DNA of 28,607 bases, taken from NCBI GenBank assembly GCA_002426755.1, contig DINI01000006.1, positions 147,755 through 176,361 of the forward strand, given 5' to 3'. This document shows, in pieces, positions 23,872 through 28,607 of the stretch. Both the position numbers and the translations under genes were made by a program. Numbering within the stretch: position 1 is the stretch's first letter; every line of letters starts with the position of its first letter. This DNA is from Flavobacteriaceae bacterium UBA5544 (GTDB lineage: Bacteria > Bacteroidota > Bacteroidia > Flavobacteriales > Flavobacteriaceae). The notes under the pieces were generated by a model that saw only the letters and a list, made by a program, of their open reading frames with translations, had not been told where the DNA came from and did not search any database.

Positions 23872-25164
23872 ATGTCTGCACTAGTAGAGAAAACTGACAA
23901 ATTTGTCTTCGATTTGTTTAAGGAACAACTTCCAAACAATTTTATATATCACAATTACACCCACACAAAACGTGTTCTAAAAAGTGTGAAGGAAATTGTC
24001 GAGAACAGTGATATTTCTAAAGAGGACGCTGAAATTGTTCAGTTAGCGGCTTTATTGCACGACACTGGATATATCAAGAAACGTGAAGGCCATGAAGAGG
24101 AAAGTGTTAAAATCGCAACCAAATTTTTAGAGGAACAAAATGTTCCCCAAGAAAAAATTGATGCTGTGAATACGTGTATCATGGATACTAAATTCAAAGA
24201 TTCACCACATTCCCACTTGGGAAAAATCATTCGTGATGCCGACTCTTCCCATTTTGGCAAAGACTATTTTGATGAAGCGAGCGAGTTTTTAAGAAAAGAA
24301 CTTGAATTGCAAGATGTCAAAACGTTCACTGCAAAAGAATGGTTGAATGAAAATATTGAAGTGCTTTCTACAAAACATCAATACTACACAGATTATGCTT
24401 TGAAAAATTGGCAGAAACAAAAAGAAGAAAACCTGGCATCACTTATAGAGGATAAAAGAAAGCAAAAGAGCAAGCTCAAAAAAGAAGAAACCAAAGCAAA
24501 ATTAAAAGCAAAATATAAAGATGAAAGTCCAGAACGCGCCATTCAGTCGTTCTACAGAACCGCTTTGCGAAACCATATGAAATTGAGCGATATCGCAGAT
24601 ACAAAAGCCAATATTCTATTATCAGTCAACGCTATTATCATTTCATTGGTATTGGCCAACCTTATTTCAAAATTGGACACCAATCCGTATCTGACTTACC
24701 CAACAGCATTATTTACGTTGGTTGGGGTTATATCCATGATTATGTCCATTATTGCGACACGACCAAATATTACCACTGGCACATTCACGAAGGAGGATGT
24801 TGCCAACAAAGATGTCAACCTTACTTTTTTTGGTAATTTTCATAAAATGGAGTTGAAAGAATTCGAGTGGGCCATTGGAGAGTTGGTAAACGACAAAGAT
24901 TATATCTATAAATCGATGACCAAAGACCTTTACTTTCTCGGAAAAGTGTTGGACAGGAAATATCGTATTTTGAGAGCGACGTATACCGTGTTTATGGTTG
25001 GTATTATTGTTTCGGTCATTGCGTTTGCAATTGCTTTGAAATCGAATCCAGGTGCAAACATACAAGATGTTTTAGAGCCAGACACAAGCGGGATTATTCA
25101 GAAAGCATCAAAACATTCCGAAGTGGCGATGTCCGATTTTGTAATTACTTCTGTAACTCATTAA
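23872..25164 (+). CDS. HD-domain phosphohydrolase fused to Pycsar-type transmembrane effector (DUF5706)
   Basis: This 430-residue two-part protein begins with an HD phosphohydrolase domain (about 1-180) that keeps its metal residues: H31 in NYTHTKRV, H63-D64 in LLHDTGY, and D122/D124 in IRDADSSHFG. A lysine-rich linker (about 181-220) follows. The C-terminal half matches the PycTM/DUF5706 domain, with FYRTALRNHMKLSDIADTKANILLSVNAIII at the first helix (247-264), a second helix at 275-295 and a third at 371-390. In Pycsar defence this domain is switched on by cCMP or cUMP and damages the membrane. No pyrimidine cyclase lies next to it. The HD part might degrade the activating nucleotide, giving self-limiting control. 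Its stop overlaps the convergent GAF gene by 20 bases. Confidence 0.85.
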   Translation: MSALVEKTDKFVFDLFKEQLPNNFIYHNYTHTKRVLKSVKEIVENSDISKEDAEIVQLAALLHDTGYIKKREGHEEESVKIATKFLEEQNVPQEKIDAVNTCIMDTKFKDSPHSHLGKIIRDADSSHFGKDYFDEASEFLRKELELQDVKTFTAKEWLNENIEVLSTKHQYYTDYALKNWQKQKEENLASLIEDKRKQKSKLKKEETKAKLKAKYKDESPERAIQSFYRTALRNHMKLSDIADTKANILLSVNAIIISLVLANLISKLDTNPYLTYPTALFTLVGVISMIMSIIATRPNITTGTFTKEDVANKDVNLTFFGNFHKMELKEFEWAIGELVNDKDYIYKSMTKDLYFLGKVLDRKYRILRATYTVFMVGIIVSVIAFAIALKSNPGANIQDVLEPDTSGIIQKASKHSEVAMSDFVITSVTH

Positions 25165-27523
25165 TCAAATCATCGTAGGTGTAAAAAGCAGCTTCATCAT
25201 CTTTTGAATGATAAAGTATGGACACTCTAATAGCCTTTAATCCAGTGACGCCCTGAAGGTCTTCGAGTTCAACGAGCTCCATATCATTATCAAGCACATT
25301 CTTTGATTGAAGAAATTTGATGTATTTTAAATATTCTTCTTCATCTGATTTTTGGGAATACACAATGGCTATTTTACCTTTTGCAGTGACACGTTCGTTG
25401 CTTCCTTTGATAAATGCCTTATCTACACGTTTTTTTACAACTTCGTAGCGTGCATTATAGGTGCCATCAACATCAAATTGTTTTTCATCCATTCTAAACC
25501 GGATGGACATTGGCTGATTGAACACTAAAATCATCGAAGCTACATCAAGCGCAATCGGATAATGGTCTCTATTTTGATAATATTCGCTTTCCATTTCGCA
25601 CATCACTTGAAGTTGCCATAATCTCAAGTTGTAAAGATAAATCTCATTGAAGCTTTCTTCTTTGGTAATGGACTCTCCAATGTACATGTTGTGCTCAACA
25701 CCATCGGTTTTGTAGCGTTCAAAATAATGTGGATACATCTTTTGTGCTTCAATTTGCTTGGTATCTATAATTGCGGACATGTTTTTGTTGATGAGCGCAA
25801 TCGTATCATCATAGTTTTTTCGATAGTAATAAATGACATTTAAATTGCTATCGATTTTAGAGAAATAATCCTCAATAGCCTCTTTTGAACGTGAATTCTT
25901 TTTGAGCAAAAATTTAAATACAGGTTCGACGTCCTTCTTTAAGAAACTGGTTACTTCGTGTTCGCTGTCCACCTTAAAGTTGGTTTCAATCTCTGTTTGA
26001 AATAAGTTCAACTGAAACTTCAGTTGCTCATAAATAGGAAGATGTTTTTCCTCTATAATGAGGTCAAGTATTTTGTTGACGAGATTTAATTGTAGTGACA
26101 AATCCTTTTCAGTAGCCAAATTCCGAGCTTCTGAAGAACCTTTCACATCTATTTGACCAAACAATGGATACACATTCTCAAACGCAATTTTACTGAAAGA
26201 AATATTGTTGCCAAACTGCTGTTTGTCCTTAAGAAATTTTCTAGCCGCTTGTTTAAATTTCCAGACTACACTTGGATGAATCGAAGTGCATTCTTGCTGG
26301 ATAATCGCTTCTATCAAATTTTCTTCTTCAGCCTTGGAACGCAATACAGACGACACGATATAAGGCATCACATCGATGAGTTTGTTTGCGTTAACACTAT
26401 TAAGTTCCTTTGGTTTTTCTGATACGATTTCCAAAACACCGAGTAATTTCCCATTGTTCGAAATTGGTGCGAAAATGGCACTTTTAATTCCTTGCTCATG
26501 CAACACTTTGTATTGTGCTTCTCCATCAGAAAGTTTGAAATACTTCTCAACATCTGAAATAGAAAAATAAGCATTGTCACTAACCAGAGCTTTATACGAG
26601 CTTTCACAAAGGGCTGTTTTACAGGATTCCAAATCTTCGTTAAAGAGCAGATAACTATCAATACCTTCACCTACAACTCGTTCAAACATCTGGTCTTCTT
26701 CATTGTAAATCACAAAACCTACCTTAATATTTTTAATATTGAATAAGGACTCAAAAGTTTTCTGAAGATTACTTATAAAATTCCCATTTTTTCGTTTACC
26801 AGAAACAAGCAAGCTCGATTTGATTTCAGAAATTGCCGTATCGTCTGTCACGTCAAACATATTGTTGATGACAAAGCCTTTGAAAACGTAACTGTTCGGA
26901 GGAAATTTCTCCTTCCACAAGTCTATATCATCAAACGAATCCAATAATTCGTGAAAATCGGCTTCGGTGATTTTTGGCGCATGCTCCGTTGGAAGAATCT
27001 CGGTAAAGTCTGCATTGTAAAGTATTTTATAGGTACGAAGCACACCGTTGGCATCAGGAATTTCATAAAAAAATGGCCGTTTGTAATCCACATTAAAACC
27101 ATAGCAAAACCTCAAAATAATTACACAAGCTACGCGATACTTATCATCTTCAGGCATGTTTTTTATAACCAGTTGATAATCTTCACCAGCATTTTTTATA
27201 ATAGAACGAAAGCGTTCAGACGAATTAAAAATAAAATCATGATAGGGTACCGAAGCCGTTTTTATTTCATTACCAGCTAATATTGGGGAAAACAAATCCT
27301 GTAAAATAAATCTGATTTCTTTTTCATATTTGGTCAATAATGAGATATCACTGAACCCTTCCCTTAAAATTGGGATATCCTTTTGTTGCGCTAAAATACG
27401 CTTTGCTTTGTCAGATACAAACGAATCTTCACTTTCAGCAAGCAACTCGTAATGTTTTAGCAATTGATTAAAGCTAACTTTTAGCGTAAAGGGTGATTCT
27501 ATATTTTCGTTTAAGTCTTTCAT
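25145..27523 (-). CDS. Large GAF-domain protein, function unknown
   Basis: This 792-residue soluble protein has no signal peptide or membrane helix. One segment (about 250-395) looks like a GAF ligand-binding domain: NLQKTFESLFNIKNIKVGFVIYN, then SAIFAPISNNGKLLGVLEIVSEKP. The flanks are helical, with an N-terminal region of about 240 residues and a long C-terminal region (about 400-792) ending with FYTYDDLINELQK. I see no kinase, cyclase, phosphodiesterase or HTH motif. GAF domains often bind cyclic nucleotides or other small molecules, and the convergent neighbour is a PycTM-type protein, so a shared nucleotide signal is conceivable but unproven. A good -7 element precedes it, so it is probably monocistronic. 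Confidence 0.8.
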   Translation of the reverse strand: MKDLNENIESPFTLKVSFNQLLKHYELLAESEDSFVSDKAKRILAQQKDIPILREGFSDISLLTKYEKEIRFILQDLFSPILAGNEIKTASVPYHDFIFNSSERFRSIIKNAGEDYQLVIKNMPEDDKYRVACVIILRFCYGFNVDYKRPFFYEIPDANGVLRTYKILYNADFTEILPTEHAPKITEADFHELLDSFDDIDLWKEKFPPNSYVFKGFVINNMFDVTDDTAISEIKSSLLVSGKRKNGNFISNLQKTFESLFNIKNIKVGFVIYNEEDQMFERVVGEGIDSYLLFNEDLESCKTALCESSYKALVSDNAYFSISDVEKYFKLSDGEAQYKVLHEQGIKSAIFAPISNNGKLLGVLEIVSEKPKELNSVNANKLIDVMPYIVSSVLRSKAEEENLIEAIIQQECTSIHPSVVWKFKQAARKFLKDKQQFGNNISFSKIAFENVYPLFGQIDVKGSSEARNLATEKDLSLQLNLVNKILDLIIEEKHLPIYEQLKFQLNLFQTEIETNFKVDSEHEVTSFLKKDVEPVFKFLLKKNSRSKEAIEDYFSKIDSNLNVIYYYRKNYDDTIALINKNMSAIIDTKQIEAQKMYPHYFERYKTDGVEHNMYIGESITKEESFNEIYLYNLRLWQLQVMCEMESEYYQNRDHYPIALDVASMILVFNQPMSIRFRMDEKQFDVDGTYNARYEVVKKRVDKAFIKGSNERVTAKGKIAIVYSQKSDEEEYLKYIKFLQSKNVLDNDMELVELEDLQGVTGLKAIRVSILYHSKDDEAAFYTYDDLINELQK

Positions 27524-27539
27524 TCTACAATAAGTCTTT

Positions 27540-27547
27540 CAAATTTA
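27540..27547 (-). promoter_or_regulatory. Promoter -7 element of the GAF-domain gene
   Basis: TAAATTTG on the minus strand (27547-27540) fits TAnnTTTG exactly and lies 16 bases before the ATG. No TTG sits at the consensus -33 distance, so support is partial. Confidence 0.45.
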
Positions 27548-27623
27548 CGAATAATTACAATATCCGAAATCTGATTTAACTTAAGCTTTGAATGACAACG
27601 ATTAAACTAAATGACTTTTAGGC

Positions 27624-28607
27624 TTACTTTGAATCCATTAATAGATGGTATTCCCAAGGTTTAAGAGATAGTTTATTGTCCATAGAGGATATTACTTCGT
27701 TGGTCATATAATCCGTTTGTTCTACGATTTCACCTGCATTGAATGTCTGTGCTTTGCTGGACAAATTGGCCACATAAGTTAATTTTTCGCCATTGTGCTC
27801 CCGCGAAAACATCAACACATTTTTGTTTCCTGTCTCCACTTTAGTCACTTTAGCGCCAATCATACTTTCTGCCAAAGCTGGATGCGTGTTTTTCAAGGTC
27901 CCTAATTTCTCCAATAACGGCCACATGTTTCCTTTTGTTTTTGGAATGGAATCTTTCTCGAAAAACTTAAGTCGATGGTTCATATCATACTCCATTCCTG
28001 AATAAATCAAAGGCATTCCTGTAGTCATATATTCCAAAGCCAACATTGCTGGTGCGGCATCTCCCAAACGCTCACCGATGGTTCCGCTCCAAGAATTTTC
28101 GTCATGGTTGGTAATGAAATTCATCATGATATCATCTGTTTCATATTTTGCATTGCGTTCATCCAAATACGTGTAAAAATCGGTCGCCACCTTCTCGCCT
28201 TTTGCAATGTGGTTCATCATATGGTGACCATCCCAAGCATACCCCATGTCAAATAAATCTCCTTTGAACAATTCTGGTTCCCAGGCTTCCGCTAACATAA
28301 AAATATCTTTGGTTCTTCTCAACTGTGGAATGGCATCTTGCCAAAAATCCAATGGCACCGAACCCGCCACATCACAGCGGAAACCGTCTACACCTTCTTC
28401 TTTCAACCAATATTGCATGTCCTCAATCATTTCCTTACGCATGTCTTGATTGTCGTAATTCAAATCGGCCACGTCGGTCCAATCGGTGTCTTTTGGGTGC
28501 GTGATGTTTCCATCGGCATCTTTCGTGTAATAATCTGGATTGTTCGTAATCCAAACGTGGTCCCAACCTGTATGGTTTGGCACCCAATCCAAAATGACGA
28601 ACATGCC
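27624..28607 (-). CDS. GH13 alpha-amylase family enzyme, C-terminal part
   Basis: The frame continues past the right edge, so about the last 327 residues are visible and the start is missing. All later GH13 conserved regions are present: region I DWVPNHT (7-13 of the visible part), region II GFRCDVAG with nucleophile D79, region III MLAEAWEP with acid/base E107, and region IV FITNHDENSW with H168-D169. A small beta domain ends the protein (KNVLMFSREHNGEKLTYVANLSSKAQTF onward). It cleaves or rearranges alpha-1,4 glucans, and the family includes amylases, neopullulanases and cyclomaltodextrinases. Whether it is secreted depends on the missing N-terminus. Starch-utilisation (sus) partners would lie beyond the window. 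Confidence 0.9.
   Translation of the reverse strand, partial: GMFVILDWVPNHTGWDHVWITNNPDYYTKDADGNITHPKDTDWTDVADLNYDNQDMRKEMIEDMQYWLKEEGVDGFRCDVAGSVPLDFWQDAIPQLRRTKDIFMLAEAWEPELFKGDLFDMGYAWDGHHMMNHIAKGEKVATDFYTYLDERNAKYETDDIMMNFITNHDENSWSGTIGERLGDAAPAMLALEYMTTGMPLIYSGMEYDMNHRLKFFEKDSIPKTKGNMWPLLEKLGTLKNTHPALAESMIGAKVTKVETGNKNVLMFSREHNGEKLTYVANLSSKAQTFNAGEIVEQTDYMTNEVISSMDNKLSLKPWEYHLLMDSK

Noticed and set aside
26368..26670. Minus-strand open frame of 100 codons inside the GAF gene
   Set aside because: It is a shifted-frame shadow of a long, well-behaved gene, with no start context or similarity.
23872..27523. Complete Pycsar defence operon
   Set aside because: No pyrimidine cyclase (PycC) is encoded in the window, and the GAF gene is on the opposite strand without cyclase motifs.

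Overview
The window looks like the chromosome of a marine-type member of the Flavobacteriaceae (Bacteroidota). The DNA is AT-rich and Shine-Dalgarno sequences are weak. Several starts are preceded by the flavobacterial -7 element TAnnTTTG. The gene content fits too: a mevalonate pathway, an archaeal-lipid-like UbiA prenyltransferase, a short arginine decarboxylase beside a deoxyhypusine-synthase homolog, and a DUF5706/PycTM protein. I see no rRNA, tRNA, CRISPR array, transposase or phage gene.

Layout. (1) 1-3264, plus strand: the end of a DPM-like glycosyltransferase, a CesA-like GT2 and a GT-C mannosyltransferase-like membrane protein, probably a cell-envelope glycan group. A VOC protein converges on it. 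(2) 7456-3819, minus strand: a tightly packed polyamine operon of arginine decarboxylase, agmatinase, a deoxyhypusine-synthase-like enzyme and a small acidic protein, closed by a clear terminator at 3731-3756. (3) 15376-7776, minus strand: a long run of tesB, GDPD, a YhiN-like flavoprotein, DUF1697, diphosphomevalonate decarboxylase, a four-helix-bundle protein, mevalonate kinase, a UbiA prenyltransferase, and an RluB-like protein that probably has its own promoter. The four-helix-bundle gene sits in a small cassette bounded by inverted repeats, between two mevalonate-pathway genes. (4) 15507-20014: a putative lipoprotein converging on a very large phosphoesterase/outer-membrane-barrel fusion. 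(5) 23726-20060, minus strand: msrB, msrA, a divergent msrA-like gene, egtB and egtD, which joins methionine-sulfoxide repair to ergothioneine-type thiol-histidine synthesis. (6) 23872-27523: an HD phosphohydrolase fused to a Pycsar-type transmembrane effector domain, converging with a large GAF-domain protein. (7) 27624-28607: the C-terminal part of a GH13 alpha-amylase, cut by the window end.

The most notable points are these: the HD-PycTM fusion has no cyclase beside it; an inverted-repeat cassette carries a four-helix-bundle gene; a second MsrA in the egt operon has a changed substrate pocket (GCHWC instead of GCFWC); the RluB homolog has Gly in place of the catalytic Asp; and a palindromic repeat is embedded in frame in the YhiN-like gene. 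All three convergent gene pairs in the window overlap at their stop codons.

No searches were run. Family calls rest on motifs and family knowledge, and functions beyond family level are inference.
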